A stretch of DNA of 63,672 nt. It comes from Syntrophobacter sp. SbD2 (GTDB lineage: Bacteria > Desulfobacterota > Binatia > UBA9968). Below, in pieces: positions 33,558 to 43,377 of this stretch. Under the pieces are notes generated by a model, which ran no database searches, was not told the DNA's origin, and worked only from the letters and a program-made list of their open reading frames with translations. Positions within the stretch are counted from its first letter, which is position 1. Each line of letters opens with the position of its first letter. Location of the stretch: the NCBI GenBank assembly GCA_945889495.1, contig CAMDBU010000010.1, forward strand, positions 1-63,672, written 5' to 3'. Both the position numbers and the translations under genes were made by a program.

Positions 33558-34391
33558 CTACTTTTTTCTGAGCTTCGGATTGAGCACGTCGTTGATGCCG
33601 TCGCCGAATAGATTGATGCATAGCACCAATAGCGAAATCGCCAAGCCGGGAAAGAGCGCCAGCCAGACCGAGACGCCGAGCCGTTCCTGAGCCTCGCTCA
33701 ATAGCGAACCCCAGCTGATCAAATTGGGATCGCCGAGTCCGAGAAAGCTCAATCCCGCTTCCAAGAGAATCGCCCGCGCGACCAAGATTGACGCCACCAC
33801 CACCGCCGGCGGTATGGCGTTGGGGAGAATCTCGCGAAAGATGACTTTACGGTGGCTGGCGCCGATGGCGCGGGCGGCGATGACGAATTCGCGCTCGCGG
33901 AAGGTGAGAAATTGCGCGCGCACCACTCGCGCGACTTCAGGCCAACCGAGGATGCCGATGACGAGAATAATTTTTCCAATGCCGGTGCCGAGCATGGCGA
34001 TCACCAACAGGGCGAGAAAAAAGCGCGGCACCACCAGGACGTATTCCGTGACCCGCATCAGGATCACGTCGGTGCGGCCGCCGAAGTAGCCCGACAGCGC
34101 GCCGATCAGGATGCCCAGCGCCATCGACGCGGCGGTGGCGAGAAAGCCGACCAAGAGCGGCACCCGGCTGCCATGGATCACCCGGCTCAAGGTGTCCCGG
34201 CCGAGATCGTCGGTGCCCATCCAGTGGCCGACGCGCGGTGGGGTCAGCGTGTCATTGCCAAGGGCGAAGGGATCGTAGGGTGACAGCGGGTAGGCCAGCG
34301 CGGCGGCGAGGATAAAGCCGATGATTAAATACAAACTCCACTCCGCGGCGCGGTTTCGACGGAACTGTTGCCAGAGTTGACGCCAAGACAT
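33558..34391 (-). CDS. Peptide/opine/nickel-type ABC permease (DppC-like)
   Basis: The 277-residue membrane protein is a DppC/OppC-type permease. The N-terminal extension 'RNRAAEWSLYLIIGFILAAA' forms the first membrane span, 'HWMGTDDLGRDTLSRVIHGS' is the characteristic OppC motif, and 'AARAIGASHRKVIFREILPN' is the EAA loop that docks onto the ATPase. It forms a heterodimer with the DppB-like protein upstream, ten bases away. The ATPase genes that normally follow are absent; the plus-strand CapA gene comes next. Confidence 0.88.
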   Translation of the reverse strand: MSWRQLWQQFRRNRAAEWSLYLIIGFILAAALAYPLSPYDPFALGNDTLTPPRVGHWMGTDDLGRDTLSRVIHGSRVPLLVGFLATAASMALGILIGALSGYFGGRTDVILMRVTEYVLVVPRFFLALLVIAMLGTGIGKIILVIGILGWPEVARVVRAQFLTFREREFVIAARAIGASHRKVIFREILPNAIPPAVVVASILVARAILLEAGLSFLGLGDPNLISWGSLLSEAQERLGVSVWLALFPGLAISLLVLCINLFGDGINDVLNPKLRKK

Positions 34392-34400
34392 GGTTTGCGC

Positions 34401-35375
34401 TTATTTCTGGTATTTCACCCGCGGGTCGAGCCAGAGGTAGACCAGGTCGACGATCAGATTGACGACCACCACCAGCGCGGTGGTCATGAGGAAATTTCCC
34501 ATCAGCACCGGGTAGTCGCGTTTGACGATGGACTCGTACATGAGCCGGCCGATGCCGGGCCAGCCGAAGACGGTTTCGACCAGCACCGAGCCGGTGAACA
34601 GAAAGCCGACATCGACGCCGATGATGGTTACCACCGGCATCAGCGCGTTGGGCACCATGTGGTGGGCGATGACGTCTTTTTCATGTAAGCCCTTGGCGCG
34701 CGCCACCGTGACGAAATCTTCGTAGGCCACTTCCAGCATGCTACTGCGCATCATGCGCGCGTTAACCGCCAGATGGCGGATCGCCAAGGCGGTAAACGGC
34801 AGCACCAGGTGGGCGGCGCGGTCGAGCAAGGCCGCCGCGCCGGTCAGATCGGCGCCGACGGTTTTGATCCCTTGGGACGGCAGCCAGCCCAAGTCGATGG
34901 CGAAGGTGGCCATGAGCATTTGGCCGAACCAGAAGGCCGGCACGCAATAGCCGAACAGCGATAAGGCGCTGATGCCGTTATCCGCCAGCGAGTAGGGTTT
35001 GCGGGCTGAGAGAATCCCTAAAAAAATTCCCACGGCAGCCGAGAAGACCAGCGCCGGCAGCATCAATTGCAGGGTCGCCGGCAGGCGGTCGAGGATCACG
35101 TTCAGCACCGGCTGGCGGTAGTAAAAGGAAAAACCCAAATCGCCGGAGAGAATATTTTTGATGTAGAGCAGCAGCTGAATATAGAGCGGCTGGTCGAGGC
35201 CGAAAGCTTTGCGCATCTCGGCGAGATAGGCCTCGGGGGCGGGAAACTCGCCGACCAGGGCTTGAATCGGATCGCCGGGCGCCAGATGAATCAAGATGAA
35301 ATTAAACACGATGACGCAAACCAACAGCGGCAGGGCATGGAACAGGCGGCGCAGGACGAAGGTCAGGATCGGCAT
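34401..35375 (-). CDS. Peptide/opine/nickel-type ABC permease (DppB-like)
   Basis: This 324-residue membrane protein is the DppB/OppB partner, with 'MPILTFVLRRLFHALPLLVC' as the N-terminal membrane span, 'FNFILIHLAPGDPIQALVGE', and the EAA loop 'VARAKGLHEKDVIAHHMVPN' before the terminal spans. Six hydrophobic segments are visible. It is 83 bases downstream of the frameshifted binding-protein gene and ten bases before DppC. Together they would be the membrane channel of a Dpp-type importer that lacks its own ATPase in this window. Confidence 0.88.
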   Translation of the reverse strand: MPILTFVLRRLFHALPLLVCVIVFNFILIHLAPGDPIQALVGEFPAPEAYLAEMRKAFGLDQPLYIQLLLYIKNILSGDLGFSFYYRQPVLNVILDRLPATLQLMLPALVFSAAVGIFLGILSARKPYSLADNGISALSLFGYCVPAFWFGQMLMATFAIDLGWLPSQGIKTVGADLTGAAALLDRAAHLVLPFTALAIRHLAVNARMMRSSMLEVAYEDFVTVARAKGLHEKDVIAHHMVPNALMPVVTIIGVDVGFLFTGSVLVETVFGWPGIGRLMYESIVKRDYPVLMGNFLMTTALVVVVNLIVDLVYLWLDPRVKYQK

Positions 35376-35395
35376 TAGCGCTCGCTATCGCTCGC

Positions 35396-35430
35396 GATTT
35401 CAGATTTCAAATTCCCGATTCCAAATTGCC
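35396..35430. repeat. AT-rich GATTTCAAATT-type short repeats
   Basis: The 35 bases GATTTCAGATTTCAAATTCC and onward are near-repeats of a GATTTCAAATT unit, lying between the binding-protein and DppB genes. Such low-complexity tracts are common intergenic repeats in some uncultured lineages. Confidence 0.4.
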
Positions 35431-35458
35431 GGAATGGAACGCGACATTCATTGGCCAA

Positions 35459-37118
35459 TTACTCGCGCTCGAAGTCGCCTTCTTTGAGCGCGCTGCCTTT
35501 GACCCACCAGATCTCGTCCATGCGCTCGTAGGTTTCGGTGCTGGTGAGGGCGCCGCGGAACTGGTCCTTGATGATGTTCAGTTGCAGCCGGTCGGCCACC
35601 GGAATGGTCGGCAGATCGCGCAGCAAAATATCTTGCACCTCAAAGTAGGCTTTGACCATGTCGGCTTTCTTGGTCGCGGCCACCGCTTGGTCGAACAGTT
35701 GGTCGACCTTGGGATTACAAGCGGGTGAAGTTGGTGAACGGCTGGCCGGTAATCGACGCGGTGGTGTACAGGCGCGCGGTGCCGAGGGCGGGATGGCCGC
35801 GGGTGGTGAGTGGGCCGAACCACAGATCGAAATCGTATTTCTGAAATATCCTCTCCAGCATCACCGAGCGCTCGAGCCGTTCGAGCTTGATGTCGATGCC
35901 GACCGCTTTTAATTGCTCGCGCAGGATTTGCACTGGCCGCTCGGCGTTGTCGTTGCCGGCTTCGAAACTGAGCTTGAGAGCGAAGCGCGTGCCGCCGGCG
36001 CCGCGCGCATGGCCCGCTTCATCGAGCAGGGCGTTGGCCTTTTTCAAATCGAAGGGATACTTGGGCACGTTGGCGTTATAGGCCCAGGGGATGCCCGGCG
36101 GGATCACGCTGTCGATGACTTTGCCCACCGCGCGCAAACCTTTTTCGACGACGAATTTCTTGTCGATGGCGTGGGCGATGGCGACCCGCACTTCGCGCTT
36201 GGCGAGAATCGGGTTGCCTTTCAAATTGAAATTGACGCCGATCAACGACGGCGAGCCGATGTCCTTGATGACGGCGTTTTTCACTTTCCTGAGCCGGTCG
36301 ACATGCTGGTAGGGAAACGAGTTGCTCGCGATGATCGCGTTGACCTCGCCGGTTTCAAAGGCGATGGCGCGGGTCGCCGCATTGGGGATGATGCGATAAA
36401 TCACGCTGTCCAAGAACGGCCGGCCTTTCTTGAAATAATTTTCATTGCGCACCAACGTGATGTGGCTGCCTTTGTTCCATTCCTTAAATTTGAACGGGCC
36501 GCTGCCGATGGGTTGGTCGTTGTTGCGCGGATTTTTGAACACGTCGCTGTTCTCGTAAATATGCTTGGGCATGATGCAGCCGTCATGGGCGGTGAGGATT
36601 TCCAAAAACGGCGAATAAACTTTCTTGAGACTGATCTTCACCGTGGTGGCGTTGGGGGTCTCGATCGCCTTAATGTTGCGGTAGGCTTCGCGACCGCGCG
36701 CATTGTACTTGCCGACCAGATTCTCGAAGCTGAATTTTACGTCGGCCGAGGTCAGCGGCTGGCCGTCATGCCATTTGACGTTGTCGCGCAATTGAAAGGT
36801 GTAGTCCAAGCCGTCCGGGGAAATCTCCCAGGATTTCGCCAGGTCGGGATGGGGATTGGACTCCTCATCCATGTGCAACAGACCGTTGTAAATGTTCGAC
36901 GTCACCATGGCGACGATCTGGCTGCTCTCGATGCCGCAGTTGAGCGTCGACGGATCGGCGGCAATGCCGAGGATCAACGTCCCGCCGCGGCGCGGGTTGC
37001 CCTCCACCGGACCGGCCCAGGCGGCGCTGTGGGCGAGCGCCAACCACAGCGCTAGGAAAGCCGCGAGCCGCCGGTAGCGTCGTCGATCAGCCTCTTTTGT
37101 TTTTGCTAATGTTCGCAT
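35459..37118 (-). pseudogene. DppA-like peptide/nickel-type binding protein, frameshifted
   Basis: From 37118 an intact frame encodes 467 residues: a signal peptide, then 'PRRGGTLILGIAADPSTLNC', 'WEISPDGLDYTFQLRDNVKW', 'SFENLVGKYNARGREAYRNI' and 'GSGPFKFKEWNKGSHITLVR', all typical of family-5 binding proteins. It stops at 35715 just after 'FTNFTR'. The C-terminal continuation ('CNPKVDQLFDQAVAATKKAD' on to 'EGDFERE', ending at 35459) is intact in another frame. Restoring two bases near 35718-35721, or removing one, joins the frames and gives about 553 residues, the family's usual length. It may be a sequencing error or a true frameshift. The permease genes follow directly. Confidence 0.88.
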
Positions 37119-37139
37119 GGTATCGCTCCAGCTATTTGC

Positions 37140-38492
37140 CTAGATTTTGAGATCCCTGCCGTTCATGCAGCCCATCAAAGCGTTAACGTCATTGAGGTTT
37201 TCCAACCGGTCGATCAATCCGGCCAGCCGTTCGGCGCGGCCGCGGCTAAGCGCCATGCTCGCGCAGTCGAAGAATTTGCCGTGAATATCGCCGCTGCTGG
37301 TGTAGGTCTGGCGCTGGGCGACTTCGATGGTATGGCTCGCGCCGTTTTTTAAAGTCACCGTGATCCGGTCGGCGGGCTCGGGCTCGCCCGGCTTATGGTC
37401 GTTGGGCCGGTGCTTGATTTTGGCCATGGCGGCGCGCACCCGCGGATCGTGGATATTCTCGTCGGTGAACTGTTCGAGAGTGACCTTGCCGTCGAGTAAC
37501 GCCAGGGCGAGGATGAACGGCATGCTGTTGGGTCCGGCGATCGCTTCCTGGGGATCGCTGCGCGCCAGCGAGCGCTGGTGAAAGTCGCTCTCGACGCTAT
37601 TCACGTCGTCCGCCGTGAAACCATGTTGCTGGCGCAGCGCCAACAAGCCTTCGATGGGCCGGTGCGCCGGCGTGCAGGTGGGGAAGCGCTTGATCGGCGG
37701 CATGACCTCCATGTGAAAATATTTGCCCAAGTCTTGGGTCAGCGCGTCCCAGTCGCACTCGCCTTCGAGGCAAAGCGCGCTGGCGAAGCCCATGGGCGCT
37801 TCGAGTATGGTTCGGTCCGCGGTGAAACCTTTTTGCGCCAGCAGCGCGGCGCTGACGCCGTTGCGCGCGGCGTTGCCGGTTTGCAGCGCTTTGGCCATGG
37901 TGCCGAAGTTGCGCCGGACGCCGCCGGCGCCGGCCACGGCGATGCCGAATGCGGTCGCCATCTGTTGGCCATCCAGCCCCAAAACTTTTCCCGCCGCCGC
38001 GGCCGCGGCCAAGCTCCCGGTGGTGCCGCCGGCGAACCAACCGCGCGAGGTCGGTCCGCCCTGGTTGTTGCGTCGGCCGGCATCCAGCGCCGCGTCGAGT
38101 CGAAAACAGATATCGCGCCCGAGGATGTAAGCTTCCAAGAGTATCGCGCCGCTGGCGCGCGGGCCTTCGCCGAGCGCCAGGGCGGCCGGCACAGTGTGGG
38201 TGCTGCCGTGGATGTTGTCGTCGAAGTCGAGCGCGAAGGCGAGCGCGCCGTTGGCCCAAGCGGCCATTGCCGGCTCGGTGCGCAGGTCGCTACCGATGAC
38301 GCCGGCGCGCGGCGCCGCCGCCGCTTCGACCAGGTATTCATTCAATATCCGCGCGATCGCTTGGCGCGACGCCGCCAGGGTCACGCCCAGGACATCGAGG
38401 ATCACCAGCTTGGAGATTTCCACCGCCTTGGCGGGAATGTCTGGCAGCCGGGTATCGACGACGAACTGCGCGAGAGTTTCTGTCGGGCCCAT
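37140..38492 (-). CDS. MmgE/PrpD family protein
   Basis: This 450-residue protein is the second MmgE/PrpD (2-methylcitrate dehydratase-like) protein here: 'KLVILDVLGVTLAASRQAIA', 'WANGALAFALDFDDNIHGST', 'GWFAGGTTGSLAAAAAAGKV' and 'TCTPAHRPIEGLLALRQQHG'. The start at 38492 has AAGGATCC seven bases upstream; the longer frame to 38597 runs into the racemase-fold gene. It is 32 bases downstream of that gene and 21 bases upstream of the DppA-like gene, so it is in the same likely operon as a hydroxycarboxylate-handling step. Substrate uncertain. Confidence 0.87.
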   Translation of the reverse strand: MGPTETLAQFVVDTRLPDIPAKAVEISKLVILDVLGVTLAASRQAIARILNEYLVEAAAAPRAGVIGSDLRTEPAMAAWANGALAFALDFDDNIHGSTHTVPAALALGEGPRASGAILLEAYILGRDICFRLDAALDAGRRNNQGGPTSRGWFAGGTTGSLAAAAAAGKVLGLDGQQMATAFGIAVAGAGGVRRNFGTMAKALQTGNAARNGVSAALLAQKGFTADRTILEAPMGFASALCLEGECDWDALTQDLGKYFHMEVMPPIKRFPTCTPAHRPIEGLLALRQQHGFTADDVNSVESDFHQRSLARSDPQEAIAGPNSMPFILALALLDGKVTLEQFTDENIHDPRVRAAMAKIKHRPNDHKPGEPEPADRITVTLKNGASHTIEVAQRQTYTSSGDIHGKFFDCASMALSRGRAERLAGLIDRLENLNDVNALMGCMNGRDLKI

Positions 38493-38524
38493 GGTTGGAT
38501 CCTTTCGCCTCGCTGGCGCGCGGC

Positions 38525-39265
38525 TTAGCTGCTCGCCATCAGCCGGCCATATTGCGGCTTGGGCTGCCAGCAGTTCACTAAATGCAAAATATGCCAAGCC
38601 GTCGCCACCTGGTTGGTCAGCACCGGCTTGGCGAATTCGGCCTCGAGTTTGGTAATCACCGGCAGCGTCAGCCAGGCGCCGCCGCCGATGTAGATGCCGT
38701 CGGCGTCGGGAAATTGTTCCAGGGCGCCGCGGCCGAGCTCATAGGCAAGCGCGAGATTATCGTGGCTACTGACCTTGACGAAGTCGGCGGGGATCATGGC
38801 GCGGCTGTTGACGCCGATCATCGACACGCCGCCGGCGGCGAAGAATTTACCGAGGGTCGCGTTCATGGGCTCGGTCCATTTATTGGCCGCGGCGATTTTC
38901 TTGATACCCAGATGTCTGGCGGCGGCGACGACATCGAGGACGGTGGAGGTCGCCGGCACTTTGCCCTGCGCTTCGATGCGCGCCAATAAGCGCTGTAAGA
39001 ATTCCTGGCCGGCCAGGATCGGCAGCGGCACGCCGGATTGGAGGATAATGTCGACGCCGCGCTCGGTGAGCATGGCGACGAGTTGATCGATCGGCTCAAA
39101 CACGCGTTCCACATCTTCGCGGCTAAATTCCTGCAGGCCCACTGGGATCGCCACCATCATAACGCCGTCGGGCACCAGCTTATAAAATTCATAGGCGGCG
39201 TTATCGATGATCGGCAGCGGCGACAGCACGCCAATTTTGCGCTTGGGAATATGTTCTTCGAACAT
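38525..39265 (-). CDS. Asp/Glu racemase-fold protein lacking catalytic cysteines
   Basis: The 246-residue protein belongs to the Asp/Glu/hydantoin racemase superfamily and most resembles arylmalonate decarboxylase/maleate isomerase types: '[20 protein letters not shown]', '[18 protein letters not shown]', '[20 protein letters not shown]' and '[20 protein letters not shown]'. Such enzymes use one or two cysteines, one at a position that is Ser77 here and another at a place that is Gly195-Ala197 here. The only cysteine is near the C-terminus. Either this is a decayed relative or it uses other chemistry. The ATG at 39265 has GGAG five bases upstream; the GTG two codons earlier is less likely. 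Confidence 0.75.
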   Translation of the reverse strand: MFEEHIPKRKIGVLSPLPIIDNAAYEFYKLVPDGVMMVAIPVGLQEFSREDVERVFEPIDQLVAMLTERGVDIILQSGVPLPILAGQEFLQRLLARIEAQGKVPATSTVLDVVAAARHLGIKKIAAANKWTEPMNATLGKFFAAGGVSMIGVNSRAMIPADFVKVSSHDNLALAYELGRGALEQFPDADGIYIGGGAWLTLPVITKLEAEFAKPVLTNQVATAWHILHLVNCWQPKPQYGRLMASS

Positions 39266-39279
39266 GGCCACTCCGGTAA

Positions 39280-40281
39280 CTACTTCTTGCCAAACACTTC
39301 AGCGAAAAGTTTTTGATAGTCGCCAACCTTGTCGCCGATATCGGGATCGTTGACATGCAGCTTGACGTTCTTCGGCATCCACGGCGCGCCGATGCCGCGG
39401 CGGGTCGGCTGCATGTTTTGACTCTGATAAATGCGCTGGCCCTCTTCCGAGAGCAAAAAGTCCATGAACAGCTTGGCCGCGTTAGGGTGCGGCGCGTTCT
39501 TGTTAATGCCGCCGGCGATGGTGTGGACGATCATCGGGTCGAAGGCGACCCAGTCGAGCGGCGCGCCGGCTTTCTTTAAGCGCTCGACATCGTCGGCGTA
39601 GAGATCGATGGCGAATGGAATTTCACCGGCGGCGACCAAATTGGTCAATAACGACGTGCTGGCGCGCAGACTGACACCTTGGCGCGCCAGCCGGCGCACG
39701 TATTCGATGCCCGCTTTTTCGCCCTTGATCTTGAGCATGTTGACAAACCATACATAGGCCGCGTCTTCGAGGCCGAGTTTGCCTTGCCACTTCGGTTCGA
39801 GTAGATCGTCGTAGGAGCGCGGCAATTCGGACTTTGGCACCAGGCGAGTATTGTAGGCGAGCGCGTGCACCGCCAGATAGAGCGAGGTGTAGAAGCCGTC
39901 CCGGTCTTTCATTTCGTCAGGAATCTGTTTTCGCTCCGGCGGATCGTATTGAAGGAGCAAGCCCTTTTTCTTGAAAATATCGATGTACCAGTCGGTGGTG
40001 CGGACGATGTCGGCGCTGTGTTTGCCGGCGCGGCTCTCGGTTTCGAAGCGCACCAGCAGGCGCTGACTTTGAACCCTTGTCTTCCTGGCCTGAATGAATG
40101 GATACTTCTTCATGAAGCCGCGGTTGATCTGTTCATCGATTTCAGCCGAGCCACCGCCGAACCAATCTATTGCGCCTTCTTTTTTTGCCCCTTCGATAAG
40201 GTCGGAGTTGGCGGCGAAGCCTGGAGCCCCGTTGCCCAGACAGAGCAGCAGGGCGGCAAGCGAAAAATAACCAATGCGCAT
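39280..40281 (-). CDS. Extracellular solute-binding protein, family 1 (second subfamily)
   Basis: The product has 333 residues, with a signal peptide ([20 protein letters not shown]). It shows '[20 protein letters not shown]', '[20 protein letters not shown]', '[20 protein letters not shown]' and '[20 protein letters not shown]'. It belongs with the proteins at 25157 and 58596. The chosen start at 40281 makes the signal peptide sensible; a longer frame to 40404 begins with a basic, non-secreted stretch. It is the first gene of the six-gene operon ending at DppC. Confidence 0.86.
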   Translation of the reverse strand: MRIGYFSLAALLLCLGNGAPGFAANSDLIEGAKKEGAIDWFGGGSAEIDEQINRGFMKKYPFIQARKTRVQSQRLLVRFETESRAGKHSADIVRTTDWYIDIFKKKGLLLQYDPPERKQIPDEMKDRDGFYTSLYLAVHALAYNTRLVPKSELPRSYDDLLEPKWQGKLGLEDAAYVWFVNMLKIKGEKAGIEYVRRLARQGVSLRASTSLLTNLVAAGEIPFAIDLYADDVERLKKAGAPLDWVAFDPMIVHTIAGGINKNAPHPNAAKLFMDFLLSEEGQRIYQSQNMQPTRRGIGAPWMPKNVKLHVNDPDIGDKVGDYQKLFAEVFGKK

Positions 40282-40460
40282 CACGATGACAGCCCCCAAA
40301 ATTAGGGTTAATCGGAATTGTGCAATACATAGCACATCCCAGCGGAACGTTACCAAGTGGTTTTTTCGGGTGGTAATCCGCTTGACCCGCCCGGTTGTCT
40401 TCAACTAACCTCCGAATCGCCGGCGCCGATGGTGCGGCAACCTAAAAATAGGAGCGTGCA

Positions 40461-42149
40461 ATGTACGATCTGGTAATCAAAGGCGGACGCATTTACGACG
40501 GCTCGGGACTGCCGAGTTATCACGGCGATGTCGCCATCGCCGGCGGCAAGATCGTTGAGACCGGGCGGATCAGCGGCGGCGCCAAGCGCACGCTGAAGGT
40601 CGACGGCTTGGCGGTGGCGCCGGGCTTCATCGATCCGCATACCCATATGGATGCCCAACTGTTCTGGGACCCGCTGGGGACGTCGTCCTGTTTTCACGGC
40701 GTCACTTCGGTGATCGTCGGCAACTGCGGCTTGAGCCTGGCGCCGGCGAAACCGGAGGATCGCGAAGCGGTGGTGAAAAGTTTCGTCCGCGTCGAAGCGA
40801 TCAGCCGGCGCGTGCTCGAAGAGGGCATCGAATGGAAATGGACCTCCACGGCGGAGTATCTAGCCGCCCTCGGCAACCGTTTGGGCATCAACGTCGGCGC
40901 GCTGGTCGGCCATATCGCGGTGCGCCATTACGTCATGGGCGAAGACGCCGTCGAGCGCGCGGCGACTTTGGAAGAGGTCGCCAAGATGAAACAGCTGGTG
41001 CGCCTCGGCATGGAAGCCGGCGCCGTCGGTTTCTCCACCAATCAGAATCCGCGCCATGTCCGCGAGGATAAAAAGCCGGTGGCGAGCCGGCTGTCCACCG
41101 ATGAGGAGCTGGGTTCGCTGCTCGATGTTCTAGGTGAGATGAACGCCGGCATTGTGCAATTAAGCGGCGGCGGCACCGGCGCCAGCGGACGCATTGAATA
41201 CGCCGCCGGTTTGGCGCGGCGCACCGGCCGGCCGGTGCTGTGGCAGAGCATTTCCCATAGCTGGACGCGGCCGGATAATTGGCGCGGCATGTTGGCTGAG
41301 ACGGCGAAATATTTTCAGGAAGAAGGCTTGCCGATCTACGCCATGACTCAGGCGAAACCATTTGAGATGCGCTACAGCCTGCTCGACGCCCAGTGCTTCG
41401 ATGAATTCCCCACCTGGAAGACCGCCATGTTTAGCCCGGTGGAAGTGCGCAAGCAGATGTTCAGCGACGCCGACTGCCGCCGCAAGCTGCGCGCCGAAGC
41501 GATCGAGGATAAATCGGCGTCGGTGTTCCCGCGCCGCTGGGATGTCGTCAACGTCGACCAGGTGAAGCTCGCGAAAAACAAATCCTTCGAACACCAGACG
41601 GTGGAAGCCGTCGCCAAGCAGCAGGGCAAAGATGGCTTGGACTGTTTTCTCGATATGTCGCTGGAAGAAAATCTCGAAACCCGCTTCTCACATATCACCA
41701 CTCAGGGCGATCCCAAGGCGGTGTGCGAGATTCTCAAACATCCGTCGGTGGTGATCGGCCAATCCGACGCCGGCGCGCATATGGGCTACGACGCGCGCTT
41801 CGGTTATTGCACGGCGTTTCTCGGCCGCTGGGTGCGCGACCATGGCATCATGAGTTTGGAAGAGGCGGTGTCGAAATTGACCTTCCGCGTGGCATCGATT
41901 TTCGGCCTCAACGATCGCGGTCTGTTACGCCAAGGCATGGCGGCGGACGTGGCGATCTTCGACCCGGCGACCATCAATACCCAGGCGCCGGAGTATGTCC
42001 AAGACTTGCCTGGCAATGAAACCCGAATGATTCAAAAAGCCACCGGCGTGCCGTTCACCGTCGTCAACGGCACCGTGGTAATCGAGGACGGCGCGCCCAC
42101 CGGCGCGCTGCCGGGCAAAGTGCTCAGGCCGGCGGCGTGGAAAAACTAG
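40461..42149 (+). CDS. N-acyl-D-amino-acid deacylase family protein
   Basis: The 562-residue protein is a D-aminoacylase-type amidohydrolase. Its beta-sandwich and metal motifs are 'YDLVIKGGRIYDGSGLPSYH', 'APGFIDPHTHMDAQLFWDP', 'VTSVIVGNCGLSLAP', 'VGALVGHIAVRHYVMGEDAV' and 'IGQSDAGAHMGYDARFGYC', with the C-terminal 'LNDRGLLRQGMAADVAIFDP'. Such enzymes hydrolyse N-acyl-D-amino acids or dihydropyrimidine-like substrates. The ATG has AGGAG. The gene is followed by a Bug-family gene in a close arrangement. Confidence 0.88.
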   Translation: MYDLVIKGGRIYDGSGLPSYHGDVAIAGGKIVETGRISGGAKRTLKVDGLAVAPGFIDPHTHMDAQLFWDPLGTSSCFHGVTSVIVGNCGLSLAPAKPEDREAVVKSFVRVEAISRRVLEEGIEWKWTSTAEYLAALGNRLGINVGALVGHIAVRHYVMGEDAVERAATLEEVAKMKQLVRLGMEAGAVGFSTNQNPRHVREDKKPVASRLSTDEELGSLLDVLGEMNAGIVQLSGGGTGASGRIEYAAGLARRTGRPVLWQSISHSWTRPDNWRGMLAETAKYFQEEGLPIYAMTQAKPFEMRYSLLDAQCFDEFPTWKTAMFSPVEVRKQMFSDADCRRKLRAEAIEDKSASVFPRRWDVVNVDQVKLAKNKSFEHQTVEAVAKQQGKDGLDCFLDMSLEENLETRFSHITTQGDPKAVCEILKHPSVVIGQSDAGAHMGYDARFGYCTAFLGRWVRDHGIMSLEEAVSKLTFRVASIFGLNDRGLLRQGMAADVAIFDPATINTQAPEYVQDLPGNETRMIQKATGVPFTVVNGTVVIEDGAPTGALPGKVLRPAAWKN

Positions 42150-42153
42150 GGAA

Positions 42154-42189
42154 TGGAGTGATGGAGTATTGGAGTAATGGAGTGATGGG
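42154..42189 (+). repeat. TGGAGTNN tandem repeat overlapping a gene start
   Basis: Four 8-base units of the form TGGAGTNN occupy 42154-42185, followed by TGGG. The unit contains GGAG followed by ATG-like TGATGG, so the array carries several Shine-Dalgarno/ATG pairs just upstream of the Bug-family gene. The gene's ATG at 42185 lies in the last unit, with GGAG of the unit before it at 42171-42174. Confidence 0.7.
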
Positions 42190-43243
42190 GTTCCGGAAGT
42201 TGGTTTCGACAGTGCGGTTCATCGCGTGGTTGCTGGCGTTGGTGACTTCGGTTGCATGGTCGACGGTTCACGCTCAGCAACCTTTTTACAGCGGTAAGAC
42301 GATTACTATCGTCGTCGGGTCGGCGCCGGGTGGGCTTTACGATTTGTGGGGGCGGCTGTTCGCGCGCACCATGGGAAAATATATTCCCGGCAATCCGACC
42401 ATGCTGGTGCAAAACATGCCCGGCGGCGGCTCGATGATCGCGGCCAATTATCTCTACGGCATCGCCAAACCGGACGGCCTCGCCATCGGCATGTTTCAGA
42501 CCCACATGTATCTGGAGCAATTGATCGGCCGGGCCGAAGCAAAGTACGACGTGCGCAAGTTCAACTGGCTGGGCTCCCAAGAAAAAGGCCAGATGATGTT
42601 CTACATCCGCGCCGACTCGCCGCATAAGTCCATCGACGACATTATAAAATCCAAAGACGTGCCCAAGTGCGGCGGCTCGGGCGGCGCCGATCAGACCGCG
42701 TTGCTGACTCGTCTAATCGAAGAAACCGTCGGCGGCAAGTTTCAGCGAATACTCGGCTATAAGGGCGGTGGCGATGTCGACTTGGCGATGGAGCGCGGCG
42801 AAGTAGTTTGCCGCGCGACCCGCATCACCGTGCATTTCAGCCGCGAGCCGTTTCTCTCCTGGGAGAAAAAAGGCTTCGACCGCCACTTACTCCAAGCTGG
42901 CAAAAAACGCGACGCCCGCTTGCCCGACGTACCGACGATCTACGAGCTCATGGACAAATACAAAACCCCGGACGGCCCCCGCCGCGCCGCGCAAGTTTTC
43001 CTCTCCGGCGACGAGCTCGGCCGGCCCATGACGGCGCCACCCGGCGTACCGGCGGAGCGTGTGAAAATTCTCCGTGAGGCCTATGCGCGGGCGCTCAAAG
43101 ATTCCGACCTACTCGCCGAAGTCGACCGACAAAGGTTGGACATGGAACCGTCGAGCGGTGAGGAGATTCAAACTTTGCAAAGAGAGTTGGTTGAGCAGAA
43201 GCGCGATGTCATTGAGCGGGTGAAGAGGCTGTTGGAGAATTGA
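42185..43243 (+). CDS. Bug/TctC-family tricarboxylate-type binding protein
   Basis: The product has 352 residues from the ATG at 42185, with a signal peptide (MGFRKLVSTVRFIAWLLALV) ending near VHAQQPFY. The Bug motif 'GKTITIVVGSAPGGLYDLWG' is followed by 'VQNMPGGGSMIAANYLYGIA'. It is a homologue of the protein at 6018, with shared later motifs such as 'DVPTIYELMDKYKTPDGPRR'. The start sits in a TGGAGTNN repeat. It lies just after the deacylase gene. No TctA or TctB is nearby. Confidence 0.87.
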   Translation: MGFRKLVSTVRFIAWLLALVTSVAWSTVHAQQPFYSGKTITIVVGSAPGGLYDLWGRLFARTMGKYIPGNPTMLVQNMPGGGSMIAANYLYGIAKPDGLAIGMFQTHMYLEQLIGRAEAKYDVRKFNWLGSQEKGQMMFYIRADSPHKSIDDIIKSKDVPKCGGSGGADQTALLTRLIEETVGGKFQRILGYKGGGDVDLAMERGEVVCRATRITVHFSREPFLSWEKKGFDRHLLQAGKKRDARLPDVPTIYELMDKYKTPDGPRRAAQVFLSGDELGRPMTAPPGVPAERVKILREAYARALKDSDLLAEVDRQRLDMEPSSGEEIQTLQRELVEQKRDVIERVKRLLEN

Positions 43244-43377
43244 CGGATGTGGTCCAGGCTCACAATTCTCCCGATCCGGTGACCATGAGTGCTATGTTGT
43301 CGTTTGCGAGCTAATTCAGCCATCCGTCCGTTGATATGATATGATCGCAAGGCCAAAGGGATAGGGGAGAATATCCA

